Source of the DNA: Amycolatopsis jiangsuensis
GTDB lineage: Bacteria > Actinomycetota > Actinomycetes > Mycobacteriales > Pseudonocardiaceae
Assembly (NCBI RefSeq): GCF_014204865.1
Contig: NZ_JACHMG010000001.1
Span: forward strand, 5,606,501-5,670,500
DNA: 64,000 bases
Reading direction: 5' to 3'
The notes under the pieces were generated by a model. The model was not told where the DNA came from and did no database searches. It saw only the letters and a program-made list of their open reading frames with translations. Shown piece after piece: positions 25,712 to 37,659 of this stretch. The position numbers and the translations under genes were made by a program. Every line of letters begins with the position of its first letter. The first letter of the stretch is position 1.

Positions 25712-26611
25712 TCAAGCCGGCAGCAGCTCCTCGTCCAGGGCGGCTGCCGGCTTCCGGCGCAGGCTGCCCAGCAGCACGCCGCCGATCACCACCGCCGCGG
25801 CGACGATCTCCAGGAGGGTGGGCACCTCCGCGAGGACGAAGAACGACGCGCTCAGCCCGACCACCGGCACGAGCAGGGAGAACGGGGCCACCACGCTCGC
25901 CGGGTTCCGGCGCATCAGCGTGGTCCACACGCCGGAGCCGACCACGGTGCCGAAGAGGACCACGTAAGCCAGCCCGGCGAGGCCGATCAGCCCGGCGTGC
26001 GTGCCCAGGGTCGTGAGCGACCGGAAGCCCGCGGTGCCTTCGAAGCCGAGTGACAGCGCGAGCATCGGCAGCGGCGGCACGACCGACATCCACAGCGTGA
26101 GGTGCAGTGGATTGTCCGGCTCCGCCTTGCGCATGCTCAGGTTCCCGAACGCCCAGCTCAGCGCGGCGAGCAGGGTGAGCAGCATGGGCACCAGCGCGGC
26201 GTGCCCGGCCTGCTGCCAGGCGATCGCCGTCATGCCCGCGACGGCCAGCAGGATCCCGGCCAGCTGGCGCCCGGAAATGCGTTCCCGCAGCAGCGCCGCG
26301 CCGAGCAGGACGGTGAACGGCGCAGAGGACTGCAGTACCAGCGAGGCGAGGCCGGTCGGCATGCCCAGGTCCATCGCCACGAACAGGAACGCGAACTGTC
26401 CGGTGCCGAACCCGAGGCCGTAGCCGAGCAGGTACCGCAGTTTGACCCGGGGCCGCGGGACGAACAGCAGGGTGGGCACCGCGATCAGTGCGAACCGCAG
26501 CGCACCGGCGAACATCGGCGGGAACTGGCCGAGCGTGGCGTGGATCGCGAGGAAGTTGAGGCCCCACAGGACGGCGACGAACACGGCGAGCAAGCGGTCA
26601 CGAACGGCCAT
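25712..26611 (-). CDS. EamA/DMT-family transporter
   Basis: This 299-residue protein has ten hydrophobic helices in two EamA repeats (LLAVFVAVLWGLNFLAIHATL; then ALSWAFGNLSMRKAEPDN in the second half). It resembles amino-acid or metabolite exporters such as RhaT/EamA (YdcZ-like DMT group). It is divergent from a LysR gene, with an 87-base gap carrying a palindrome, which suggests that LysR controls it. Substrate unknown. Confidence 0.87.
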   Translation of the reverse strand: MAVRDRLLAVFVAVLWGLNFLAIHATLGQFPPMFAGALRFALIAVPTLLFVPRPRVKLRYLLGYGLGFGTGQFAFLFVAMDLGMPTGLASLVLQSSAPFTVLLGAALLRERISGRQLAGILLAVAGMTAIAWQQAGHAALVPMLLTLLAALSWAFGNLSMRKAEPDNPLHLTLWMSVVPPLPMLALSLGFEGTAGFRSLTTLGTHAGLIGLAGLAYVVLFGTVVGSGVWTTLMRRNPASVVAPFSLLVPVVGLSASFFVLAEVPTLLEIVAAAVVIGGVLLGSLRRKPAAALDEELLPA

Positions 26612-26661
26612 ACCCCGTACTCTGCCGGGGAAAACTGTGAAGGACCAGCGAGAATAACTGC

Positions 26662-26675
26662 ACTGACCGTTCAGT
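26662..26675. promoter_or_regulatory. Putative LysR operator between lysR and the eamA-like gene
   Basis: ACTGA-N4-TCAGT is a perfect 5-bp inverted repeat in the divergent gap. It is flanked by further ACTG/CAGT half-motifs (AACTGC before it, AGTTCTG after it), as expected for a LysR tetramer site. Assignment is by position only. Confidence 0.5.
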
Positions 26676-26698
26676 TCTGCTTCACATACACTCGGCGG

Positions 26699-27604
26699 AT
26701 GGATGTGGGGAGGCTGCGGACCCTGCGGGAGTTCGCCGACCGAGGCAGCGTTACGGCCGCCGCCCGGGCACTGCACTGCACGCCGTCGGCGGTTTCGCAG
26801 CAGCTGCGTGCGCTGCAGGACGAGATCGGTGTGGCGATCACCGAGCCGGCGGGACGCGGCCTGCGGCTCACCGACGCCGGGCAGGCGCTGGTGGCCCGCG
26901 CGGACGAGGTGCTGGCGGCACTCGACCGTGCCGAGGCCGAGCTCGACACCTACCGCAGCGCGCCCCGCGGCCGGGTGCGCATGGCGATCTTCCAGTCGGC
27001 CGGACTGATGCTGCTGCCCGGACTGCTGAGCCGGATCGCCCGGCACGACGGGCTGGACGTCGATGTGCGCGATGTGGACATGATCCCGCCGCAGGTACCC
27101 GGCCTGCTCGCCGACTACGACGTGGTGGTGGCGCACCGCGACGAGCACGCGGCGGAGTTCGGCTCGGAACGGCTGGAGGTGGTTCCGCTGCTGCGGGAAC
27201 CCCTCGACGTGGCGCTGCCCTCGGATCACCGGCTGGCCCGCAGACGCCGGGTCGGGCTGGCCGATCTCGCTGACGAACGCTGGATTTCCGTGGACCACGG
27301 CTTCCCGGTCGACGACGTGCTGCGCTCGCTGACCGTGCGCACCGGTGTGCGCCCGCGGATCGTCCAGCGGATCAACGATTTCCGGATCACCGAACGGCTC
27401 GTCGCGGCCGGGCACGGCATTGCGCTGGTGCCCCGCTACACCATGGACACCCGGCGCGGCAGCGGACTCGTCGCCCGTCCGCTCGCCGGCATCCGTGCCG
27501 CCCGGCTGGTGGAAGTGGTGTGCCGCACCGGAGCGCTGAACCGGCCCGCGGTGGCGACGGTGATCGACGAAATGCGGGCCGAGGTCGCCGCGCTGACCGC
27601 CTGA
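26699..27604 (+). CDS. LysR-family transcriptional regulator
   Basis: This 301-residue protein has an N-terminal winged HTH (LREFADRGSVTAAARALHCTPSAVSQQLRAL) and a type-2 periplasmic-binding-like effector domain from about residue 90 (GRVRMAIFQSAG). TACACT ends 6 bases before the ATG, so the mRNA may be leaderless. It probably controls the divergent EamA-type exporter. Effector unknown. Confidence 0.92.
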   Translation: MDVGRLRTLREFADRGSVTAAARALHCTPSAVSQQLRALQDEIGVAITEPAGRGLRLTDAGQALVARADEVLAALDRAEAELDTYRSAPRGRVRMAIFQSAGLMLLPGLLSRIARHDGLDVDVRDVDMIPPQVPGLLADYDVVVAHRDEHAAEFGSERLEVVPLLREPLDVALPSDHRLARRRRVGLADLADERWISVDHGFPVDDVLRSLTVRTGVRPRIVQRINDFRITERLVAAGHGIALVPRYTMDTRRGSGLVARPLAGIRAARLVEVVCRTGALNRPAVATVIDEMRAEVAALTA

Positions 27605-27636
27605 CCTGCCACCTCGGCTCGACGGGCTTGGTGCCG

Positions 27637-27684
27637 GTGAAGGGGGACCTTCAGGGACTTGGTCGTCCGTCAAGGCTCCTTCAC
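27637..27684. terminator. Hairpin between convergent lysR and tetR genes
   Basis: An imperfect inverted repeat (GTGAAGGGGGACCTT near 27637-27651 with AAGGCTCCTTCAC at 27672-27684) lies between two convergent genes. It shares the GTGAAGG/CCTTCAC arms with other intergenic hairpins in the window. Confidence 0.6.
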
Positions 27685-27697
27685 GGCCCGGGAGTGA

Positions 27698-28306
27698 TCA
27701 GACGGCGTGGCTGCGCAGGTGCGTGATCGCGATCCGCAGCACGTCCTCGAGCGGGGTCGACTCGCCGCGGATGTGGGCGAGCAGGAGGCCACCCTGCAGA
27801 CAGGCCATGGTGGCCTGTGCCAGCCGCGCGGGATCCGCGTCGGCGCGGAGCAAGCCGTTGTCCCGCAAGGTTTTCAGGCCGCGTTCCAGATAGGATTCCC
27901 ATTCCCGGTACGCGCGGTCCAGCAGGGTGCGCACGCGGGGGTGGTCGCCCAGCTCGCCGGCCAGGTTGCCGAGCGGGCAGGGGATCGGACCGTCCGGTCC
28001 GCGGTGCAGGCCCAGCAGTTCCTCGGCCCAGCGGTCGAAATCGGCCCACGACGCGAGGCCGCGGATGGCGGGCTGGTTGCCGAGGATCTGTTCCAGGTAC
28101 CGGTCGATCACCGCCTCGACCAGCTGATCCTTGTTCTTGAAGTAGTGATACATCTGGGACTTCCCGGCACCGCTGGCGGTGAGCACCCTGTCCAGGCTGG
28201 TGCCCGCCACCCCGTTGCGGTACATCAGGTCCGCGGCCGCGTCGACGATTGCCTCGCGCGAGCGCCGTCCGCGATCGGTGACCGCCGCCGTACTGTGCGC
28301 CTCCAT
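27698..28306 (-). CDS. TetR-family transcriptional regulator
   Basis: This 202-residue protein has an N-terminal HTH (REAIVDAAADLMYRNGV, LDRVLTASGAGKSQMYHYFKNK). The C-terminal domain contains PIPCPLGNLAGELGDHP, a feature of one TetR subgroup that controls stress or redox genes. The ATG at 28306 directly abuts a 14-bp palindrome, and two related palindromes precede the divergent peroxiredoxin gene. This makes autoregulation and control of the peroxiredoxin likely. Confidence 0.9.
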   Translation of the reverse strand: MEAHSTAAVTDRGRRSREAIVDAAADLMYRNGVAGTSLDRVLTASGAGKSQMYHYFKNKDQLVEAVIDRYLEQILGNQPAIRGLASWADFDRWAEELLGLHRGPDGPIPCPLGNLAGELGDHPRVRTLLDRAYREWESYLERGLKTLRDNGLLRADADPARLAQATMACLQGGLLLAHIRGESTPLEDVLRIAITHLRSHAV

Positions 28307-28394
28307 GTACTGAATAGTACATTCCCGCAGGTCAGAACGGCTGGTGAAAATCTGTACCGGATAGTACAGTCGAAGTCGCTGTACTGATCGGTAC
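28307..28394. promoter_or_regulatory. Three-copy TetR operator cluster
   Basis: Three related 14-mers occur: GTACTGAATAGTAC (28307-28320), GTACCGGATAGTAC (28354-28367) and GTACTGATCGGTAC (28381-28394). The consensus is close to GTACYG-N2-YRGTAC. One abuts the tetR start codon; the other two precede the peroxiredoxin gene at 27-bp spacing. Confidence 0.8.
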
Positions 28395-28407
28395 AAAAGG
28401 AGATCCG

Positions 28408-29061
28408 GTGAGCACCACACTCGAGAACGAGCTGAACGACCTGCGGACCCAGAGCAAGGAGAAGCTGCCGCCCGCCGTCTCGGCGGTTTTCGCGGCTGAC
28501 GCCGAGCGGACCGAAAAGACCGTGGAGCGCGACAAGTTCGCCCAGGTCGGCGCCACGGTCGGCGAATTCACGCTGCCGGACGCGAACGGCGGCGAGACGT
28601 CGTTGTCCGAGCTGGTCGCCGACGGTCCGGCGGTGCTCGTGTTCTACCGCGGCGCCTGGTGCCCGTACTGCAACGTCGCGCTGCGTGCTTACCAGCGCGA
28701 CCTGCTGCCCGAGCTGAACCGCCGCGGCGTCCGGCTGGCCGCGATCAGCCCGCAGATTCCCGACGGGTCGTTGTCGGCGAAGGAGGCGAACGGGCTGGAG
28801 TACTCCGTGCTTTCCGACGTCGGCAACATCGTCGCGCGGGGGCTCGGCATCACCTTCCGCACGTCCGACGAGGTGCGCGAGGCGCAGTCCAGCCTCGGTC
28901 TCGACCTGGGCGTGCAGAACGGGACCGGCGAATGGGAGCTGCCGCATCCGGCGGTGGCCGTGGTGGCTGCCGACCGCACGATCCAGTTCCTCGACGTGCA
29001 CCCGGACTACACCACCCGCACCGACCCGGCGCAGGTGCTCGCCGCGCTCGACGAGCGCTGA
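28408..29061 (+). CDS. Peroxiredoxin-like (AhpC/TSA family) protein
   Basis: This 217-residue thioredoxin-fold protein begins with a helical N-terminal extension of about 45 residues, followed by VGEFTLPDANGGETSLSELV and the active-site strand VLVFYRGAWCPYCNVALRAYQ. The Cys-Pro-Tyr-Cys motif places it in the AhpC/TSA-like group, with two nearby cysteines rather than a single peroxidatic Cys. It likely reduces peroxides or acts as a thiol oxidoreductase. GTG at 28408 has a strong ribosome site (aaaggaga) 5 bases upstream. The operator cluster suggests repression by the divergent TetR. Confidence 0.88.
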   Translation: MSTTLENELNDLRTQSKEKLPPAVSAVFAADAERTEKTVERDKFAQVGATVGEFTLPDANGGETSLSELVADGPAVLVFYRGAWCPYCNVALRAYQRDLLPELNRRGVRLAAISPQIPDGSLSAKEANGLEYSVLSDVGNIVARGLGITFRTSDEVREAQSSLGLDLGVQNGTGEWELPHPAVAVVAADRTIQFLDVHPDYTTRTDPAQVLAALDER

Positions 29062-29067
29062 CCCACG

Positions 29068-29110
29068 CTCTTCGCGAACCCGGACGAGTCTTGTCCGGGT
29101 TTGCGAAGAG
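29068..29110 (+). terminator. Terminator after the peroxiredoxin-like gene
   Basis: An 18-bp stem with one mismatch (CTCTTCGCGAACCCGGAC with GTCCGGGTTTGCGAAGAG) has a 7-base loop. Confidence 0.85.
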
Positions 29111-29143
29111 GCTGGTGCTCCATCGACGGAAGGGAGCATCAGG

Positions 29144-30061
29144 ATGAGCGGGGAACTGTCCGGCAAGGTGGCGCTGGTGGCCGGCGGCACGCGCGGGGCG
29201 AGCCGGGCGATCGCGGTCGAACTGGGCCGGGCCGGGGCGCATGTGTACGTGAGCGGGCGCAGCACCCGGCACGGGCGGTCCGAAGTGGACCGTCCGGAAA
29301 CCGTTGAAGGCACGGTGGACCTGATCGAGGCCGCCGGCGGCACGGGCACCGCGGTACGGGTCGACCACCTGGTGAGCGACGAGGTGGCCGCGCTCGCCGA
29401 GCGGATCGACGCCGGGCACGGCCGGCTGGACCTCCTGGTCGACGGGATCTGGGGCGGGGACAACCACCTGGAGTGGGGCAGGCCGGTCTGGGCGCATTCG
29501 CTGGAGAAGGCACTGCGGATGATCCGGCTGGCGATCGACGCGCACCTGATCACCAGTCACCACCTGCTGCCGCTGCTGATCCGCCGCCCGGGCGGGCTGG
29601 TGGTCGAGCTGACCGACGGCACCGCCGAGTACAACGCGAAGTACCGCGAAGGCACCGCGCTGCCGTACTACCTGGCCAAGGCGTCCGCGCATCCGCTGGC
29701 GACCGGGGAAGCGGCGGAGCTCGCGGAGTACGGCTGTCACGCGGTCGCCTTCACGCCGGGCTGGCTGCGTTCGGAGGCAATGCTCGACGCCTACGGCGTC
29801 ACGGAAGAAAACTGGCGTGCCGCAACGGTTCGCCAGCCGCATTTCGTGATTTCGGAGACGCCGACGTTCGCCGGGCGCACGGTCGCCGCTCTCGCCGCCG
29901 ATCCCGACCGCGCCCGGTGGAGCGGCCAGACTGTCTCAAGTGGACAGCTGGCCGCGGTCTACGGCATCGACGACGTGGACGGCAGCCGACCGGACGCGTG
30001 GCGGTACGTCGTGGAAGTGCAGGAGACTGGAAAGCCCGCGGACGCGAGCGGCTACCGCTGA
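29144..30061 (+). CDS. SDR-family oxidoreductase
   Basis: This 305-residue Rossmann-fold protein has the nucleotide-binding segment VALVAGGTRGASRAIA (a GGTRGAS variant of TGxxxGxG), Ser/Thr after strand 5 (VVELTDGTAEYN) and the active-site YYLAKAS, which supplies Tyr and Lys. A long insertion lies between them. It is transcribed on its own after the terminator. Substrate unknown. Arg in SGRSTRHG at the end of strand 2 favours NADP over NAD (inference). Confidence 0.88.
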   Translation: MSGELSGKVALVAGGTRGASRAIAVELGRAGAHVYVSGRSTRHGRSEVDRPETVEGTVDLIEAAGGTGTAVRVDHLVSDEVAALAERIDAGHGRLDLLVDGIWGGDNHLEWGRPVWAHSLEKALRMIRLAIDAHLITSHHLLPLLIRRPGGLVVELTDGTAEYNAKYREGTALPYYLAKASAHPLATGEAAELAEYGCHAVAFTPGWLRSEAMLDAYGVTEENWRAATVRQPHFVISETPTFAGRTVAALAADPDRARWSGQTVSSGQLAAVYGIDDVDGSRPDAWRYVVEVQETGKPADASGYR

Positions 30062-30097
30062 GATCCTCATGCGCGGCGGGAGAACCGTCGTCGCGCG

Positions 30098-31066
30098 TCA
30101 GCGGTTGCGGTCGGCCAGCGCCTGGGCCACGTCGGCGACCGCCTCGCGGATCTCCGCCGGCGTGCACACCTGTACCCCGGGGCCGAGCGAGGTCAGCTGG
30201 CCGACCGCGATTTCCTTGTTCTCCAACGCCAGTTCGGCCGCCGCCCAGCCGCTTTCGTCCGGCTGGGCAAGCGAAACCACCACTTCGGCCAGATACTCCT
30301 CGCCGAACACCCGGCGCAGCGCCGACACCGCCGGGCGGTCGAGCCGAACCGTGACACGCAGCGGAAAAGAGACCTTTTCGAACTCCGCTGACGACGCCCG
30401 CCACCAGTCGGCCAGCGAGAACTCCGGCGGGCGTGCGAAGGTCTCGCCGGTCTCGTCCACCGCGACCAGCCGGGACACTCGGTAGGTGCGCAATCCGCCG
30501 TCCCCGGCCCGGGCGACGAGGTACCAGACGCCCGCCTTCAGCACGAGCCCCAGCGGATCCAGCCGCCGTTCGGCGATGGTGTCCCGCCGCCGGTACCGCA
30601 CGTCGAGACGACGCTGGGTCCACACCGCCTTCGCCACGGCGGGCAGCGCGGCCGCGTCGTCCGCCGAACGGAACCAGGCCGGGGCGTCCAGGTGGAAACG
30701 CCCGGCCACGGTCCTTGCCTGGTCCCGCAGCGGCGCGGGCATGCTCGCGGACACCTTCGCGTGCGCCGCGGCGACTGCGGTGCCGAGGCCGAGCCCGGCC
30801 AGCGCGTCCGGCGCGTCGAGGGCGAGCAGCGCGACGGCCTCCCGCGAGGTGAGCCCGTCGAGCCGCGAACGCCAGCCGTCCACCAGCCGGACCCCGCCAT
30901 GGCGTCCGGGTTCGCTCCAGAGCGGAACGCCGGCCTCGCGCAGTGCGGCGAGGTCGCGACGCATCGTCCGCTCGGTCACGCCCAGCTCGCGCGCCAGCTC
31001 GCCCACCGTGCCCGCGCGTTTGCGGTGCAGGATGAACAGCAGCGCCACGAGCCGTTCGGCGCGCAT
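30098..31066 (-). CDS. WYL-domain transcriptional regulator
   Basis: This 322-residue protein has an N-terminal HTH (LVALLFILHRKRAGTVGELA, VTERTMRRDLAALREAG), a WYL-like domain (LDVRYRRRDTIAERRLDPLGL, VKGWYLVARAGDGGLR-type segment) and a C-terminal WCX extension. These proteins are DNA-binding, often ligand-responsive regulators. It lies 10 bases downstream of leuA on the same strand and may be co-transcribed. Target unknown. Confidence 0.88.
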   Translation of the reverse strand: MRAERLVALLFILHRKRAGTVGELARELGVTERTMRRDLAALREAGVPLWSEPGRHGGVRLVDGWRSRLDGLTSREAVALLALDAPDALAGLGLGTAVAAAHAKVSASMPAPLRDQARTVAGRFHLDAPAWFRSADDAAALPAVAKAVWTQRRLDVRYRRRDTIAERRLDPLGLVLKAGVWYLVARAGDGGLRTYRVSRLVAVDETGETFARPPEFSLADWWRASSAEFEKVSFPLRVTVRLDRPAVSALRRVFGEEYLAEVVVSLAQPDESGWAAAELALENKEIAVGQLTSLGPGVQVCTPAEIREAVADVAQALADRNR

Positions 31067-31076
31067 CGCGACCGGA

Positions 31077-32885
<1,809 letters not shown>

Positions 32886-32899
32886 TCAAGGGTGCGGTT

Positions 32900-32955
32900 G
32901 ACCGGCACCACGAAGCCCCGCGACGAGGAGCCGGTCGGATCAGGCCCCGTCGCGG
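32900..32955 (-). promoter_or_regulatory. leuA transcription attenuator (alternative hairpins)
   Basis: In leader RNA direction, CCGCGACG (from 32955) can pair with CGTCGCGG (ending 32918). GACCGGC (32936-32930) can instead pair with GCCGGTC (32906-32900). The second stem needs the loop of the first, so the two exclude each other. The first stem overlaps the end of the leader-peptide codons, so ribosome stalling at the Leu codons would decide which one forms. No U-run follows the hairpins, as is common in high-GC genomes. Confidence 0.7.
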
Positions 32956-32981
32956 CAGCGAAGCAGGAGAGCGCGAGCCAC
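32940..32981 (-). CDS. leuA leader peptide, 13 residues
   Basis: GTG-started reading frame MARALLLRCRDGA with three consecutive Leu codons, CTC-CTG-CTT. It ends at TGA 73 bases before leuA. A ribosome site (aaggtgg) precedes it. Short peptides with a Leu-run before leuA are a known actinobacterial attenuation signal. Stalling of the ribosome on scarce leucyl-tRNA would alter the downstream hairpins. Confidence 0.75.
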   Translation of the reverse strand: MARALLLRCRDGA

Positions 32982-33108
32982 GTGCCCACCTTAACCACCG
33001 GCGTCCCCGGTTGGGAAGGCGGCCGCGCGATCGAACTGTTACGTCCGGTGCCCGTCAGGTGTTACCAGCGGGTAGCGGCAGGCCCGGCGACGTGCCAGAC
33101 TGCCCGGC

Positions 33109-33486
33109 ATGGGCGAGCATGCCGAATCGGCGAAGGGCGAGGACACCGAGGTGCGTGCCAAGCGCGCGCCGGTGAACTGGCGACGCACCCGTGAGCAGGG
33201 GTTTTCCTTCGTCGCCTCGGTGGTGCGCTGGGTCGGCCTGGTGTTCGCGGCGATCCTCGTCCTGCACGTGATCTTCGTGATCGGCTCCGCCAACCCGGGC
33301 AACGGCATCGTGTCGTTCGTCCGCAGCTGGGCCGACGGACTGTCCCTCGGCTTCCGCGACCTGTTCACCCCCAGTGACGAAAAGCTGCGCGTCCTGGTGA
33401 ACTACGGCATCGCGGCGATCTTCTGGCTGGTCGTGTCCGCGATCCTGGCGAAGATCCTCCGCCGCATCGGCGGCTTGGGTTCCTGA
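33109..33486 (+). CDS. Small membrane protein of unknown function
   Basis: This 125-residue protein has two hydrophobic helices (SVVRWVGLVFAAILVLHVIFVI and NYGIAAIFWLVVSAILAKIL) and a charged N-terminus. Between the helices lies a soluble segment with SFVRSWADGLSLGFRDLFTP. CAGACT ends 7 bases before the ATG, which fits a weaker leaderless promoter. It is divergent from leuA. I do not recognise the function. Confidence 0.8.
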   Translation: MGEHAESAKGEDTEVRAKRAPVNWRRTREQGFSFVASVVRWVGLVFAAILVLHVIFVIGSANPGNGIVSFVRSWADGLSLGFRDLFTPSDEKLRVLVNYGIAAIFWLVVSAILAKILRRIGGLGS

Positions 33487-33493
33487 CGCGGCT

Positions 33494-34084
33494 TCACAGC
33501 GCGGGAGTGCCCCACCCGTCGCCGAAGGCGAACTCCGCCAGGGGTAGTCGCCGTCGTGGGGCCAGTTCTCGTTCCACTCGCTTCGGGTCGCCCAGCACCG
33601 AGGCGTCGGCCGGGGTGCCCACCGCGATCGCGACGCGGGGCACGGCGTCCGCGGGCAGGGCGAACTCCGCGCGGACCGCGTCCGCGGAGAAGCCGGCCAT
33701 CTGGTGTGCGGCCAGGCCCAGCTCCACCGCCTGCACCACGAGGTTCTCGCTGGCCAGCCCCAGCCCGTACTCGGCGTAGGGGACCTCGCCCTTCTCGTTC
33801 GTCGTCACCATCACCCCGACCAGCAGCGCGCTCGCGCGCAGCGCCCACGCCTGGTTGCCGGAGTTGAGCGTGGCCAGGATGCGGGTGAACGCGGGTTCAC
33901 CGCGGCGGCCGACCAGGTACCGCGCCGGTTGGGTGTTTCCGAAGGACGGTGCCCAGCGGGCCGCCTCCAGCAGCGCGGTCAGCTGGTCGTCGGTGATCGC
34001 GGCGGTCTCGTCGAAGGCACGGGGGCTCCAGCGCTCGGCGATGGCCGGCGCGACGGGGACGCTCGTCTCGGCTGGTTTGCGCAC
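33494..34084 (-). CDS. Nitroreductase family protein
   Basis: This 196-residue FMN-dependent nitroreductase-fold protein has APAIAERWSPRAFDETAAI at the N-terminus, LLEAARWAPSFGNTQPARYLV (FMN contact region), LASENLVVQAVELGL and VAIAVGTP in the core, ending WGTPAL. It probably reduces quinones or nitro compounds with NAD(P)H. GTG at 34084 is preferred because TACGGT (34097-34092) ends 7 bases before it; GTG at 34093 is an alternative. It is convergent with the small membrane protein. Confidence 0.87.
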   Translation of the reverse strand: MRKPAETSVPVAPAIAERWSPRAFDETAAITDDQLTALLEAARWAPSFGNTQPARYLVGRRGEPAFTRILATLNSGNQAWALRASALLVGVMVTTNEKGEVPYAEYGLGLASENLVVQAVELGLAAHQMAGFSADAVRAEFALPADAVPRVAIAVGTPADASVLGDPKRVERELAPRRRLPLAEFAFGDGWGTPAL

Positions 34085-34317
34085 GCTTCGCACCGTAGTA
34101 CGGCGGGAGTGCTCTCTATCACTCCGGCGGAAGCCCTCCGAGTATTTCCGTGGCATTAAGGAAAATTTACTTCCGAAGGGCACCGTCCGGGCGACCGCGG
34201 CCACTCGATGGGGTGGCGAGCCGATGCCGCGCCGGTAGGCTTTGCCCCACATGAAGGGACGCGGGGGCTCCTCGGTGCCCGCCAGGAGCAGACCCGGCCC
34301 GTCAAGGAGGTTCGGGC

Positions 34318-36620
<2,303 letters not shown>

Positions 36621-36634
36621 CCGGTCCGAACGGT

Positions 36635-36660
36635 GCCCGGCCCCGATCTCGGGGCCGGGC
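36635..36660. terminator. Terminator after ask-asd
   Basis: A 10-bp GC stem GCCCGGCCCC / GGGGCCGGGC with a 6-base loop lies 14 bases after asd. It can serve the opposing small gene too. Confidence 0.85.
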
Positions 36661-36665
36661 GCGGT

Positions 36666-36944
36666 TCACTTCGTCGGCTTTTTCTGCCGTGGCCGGACCG
36701 GCGGCATGCCGAATGCCGCGCGCAGCTCCGGATTGTGCACGGGCCGCAGTACCGCTTGCATCAGCAGGCCCCACAGCAGCAGCCCGGCAGGCGCGCCTGT
36801 TCCGCCGGATCCCGAGCTCATGGCGAAAGCCAGGATCGTGCCGATCAGCAGCACCGCCTGTGCGGCGATGCTCCGGTCACGGAAGAACCGCCCTTCCTTC
36901 GAGGTCGCGCACCGCCCTCGGCGGCAATGGGGCGAGTGCACCAC
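36666..36944 (-). CDS. Putative small membrane protein
   Basis: This 92-residue reading frame is on the minus strand, convergent with asd. It has two hydrophobic stretches (AQAVLLIGTILAFAMSS and PAGLLLWGLLMQAVL) and a basic tail ending RPRQKKPTK. Start is GTG at 36944 or 36941. I do not recognise the family; position between a terminator and a lipoprotein gene makes it plausible. Confidence 0.5.
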   Translation of the reverse strand: MVHSPHCRRGRCATSKEGRFFRDRSIAAQAVLLIGTILAFAMSSGSGGTGAPAGLLLWGLLMQAVLRPVHNPELRAAFGMPPVRPRQKKPTK

Positions 36945-37059
36945 GAACGTTCCGGGACGGGTCCCACCGCGTTCGTGTGGCCGGGAAGTCAGTTGGACCG
37001 GGCACCTCCCGCGGGCGAAACCGGTCCCGGTCCGCCCACAGGACCGCTACCCTTGGCGT

Positions 37060-37437
37060 ATGAAGAGGTGGGGAGCGCTCGCCGTACTGGCGATCGGGGG
37101 AACGTTGATGGCCGGGTGCGCCCAGGTGGACTCGGCGGTCGAGGGGGCGGGCTCGGCCGTGGACAAGGTTTCCGCGTGCACCGAGGCGCTGGGGCTGGCG
37201 GACCTGAACCCGCTCGTGGACCCGGCCAAGCTGAAGGCCCGCGCGCAGGACAAGGAACGCCGGCTGCGTGACCTCGCGGGCGACGTGCAGGACAACGAGG
37301 TGAAGAACGCGCTGCTCGGCATGGCGGACTCGTACGTGCAGGTCCAGAAGGAACACATCGAGGACGCCGGCGTGATCGCCCGGTGGGCCAAGCGCAACGT
37401 GGCGAAACTCGACGTCCTGCGCAAAGCCTGCGGCTGA
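37060..37437 (+). CDS. Small lipoprotein of unknown function
   Basis: This 125-residue protein has a lipoprotein signal with lipobox MAGC (Cys19) after VLAIGGTLMAG. The mature part is mostly helical and rich in charged residues (LKARAQDKERRLRDLAGDVQ). ATG at 37060 follows TACCCT (37048-37053) by 6 bases, consistent with a leaderless transcript. No domain is recognised. Confidence 0.8.
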   Translation: MKRWGALAVLAIGGTLMAGCAQVDSAVEGAGSAVDKVSACTEALGLADLNPLVDPAKLKARAQDKERRLRDLAGDVQDNEVKNALLGMADSYVQVQKEHIEDAGVIARWAKRNVAKLDVLRKACG

Positions 37438-37659
37438 CCTCGGCCTCGCGCTTCACTTCCTGCCTGCGCTGGACGGTTGCGCAGGTCGCCCTGCGTCCGG
37501 ACCCGGCCGCGCTGGCTGCCCCGCGTCGAGACTCGGTTGTGCTGGTCGTTCGGCACCTCCCGCACGGCTCCACGGACGCTCCGGGACTTCGGGACGCGAC
37601 GCGACGTGCAGGGTGCCAGACGCCGGTGCCGGGTGCCGATGCCGGGCGGGCCGGCTGGG
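37438..37659. other. Intergenic region without visible genes
   Basis: These 222 bases lie between a lipoprotein gene and a convergent MFS gene. I see no hairpin or operator I can defend. Confidence 0.4.
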
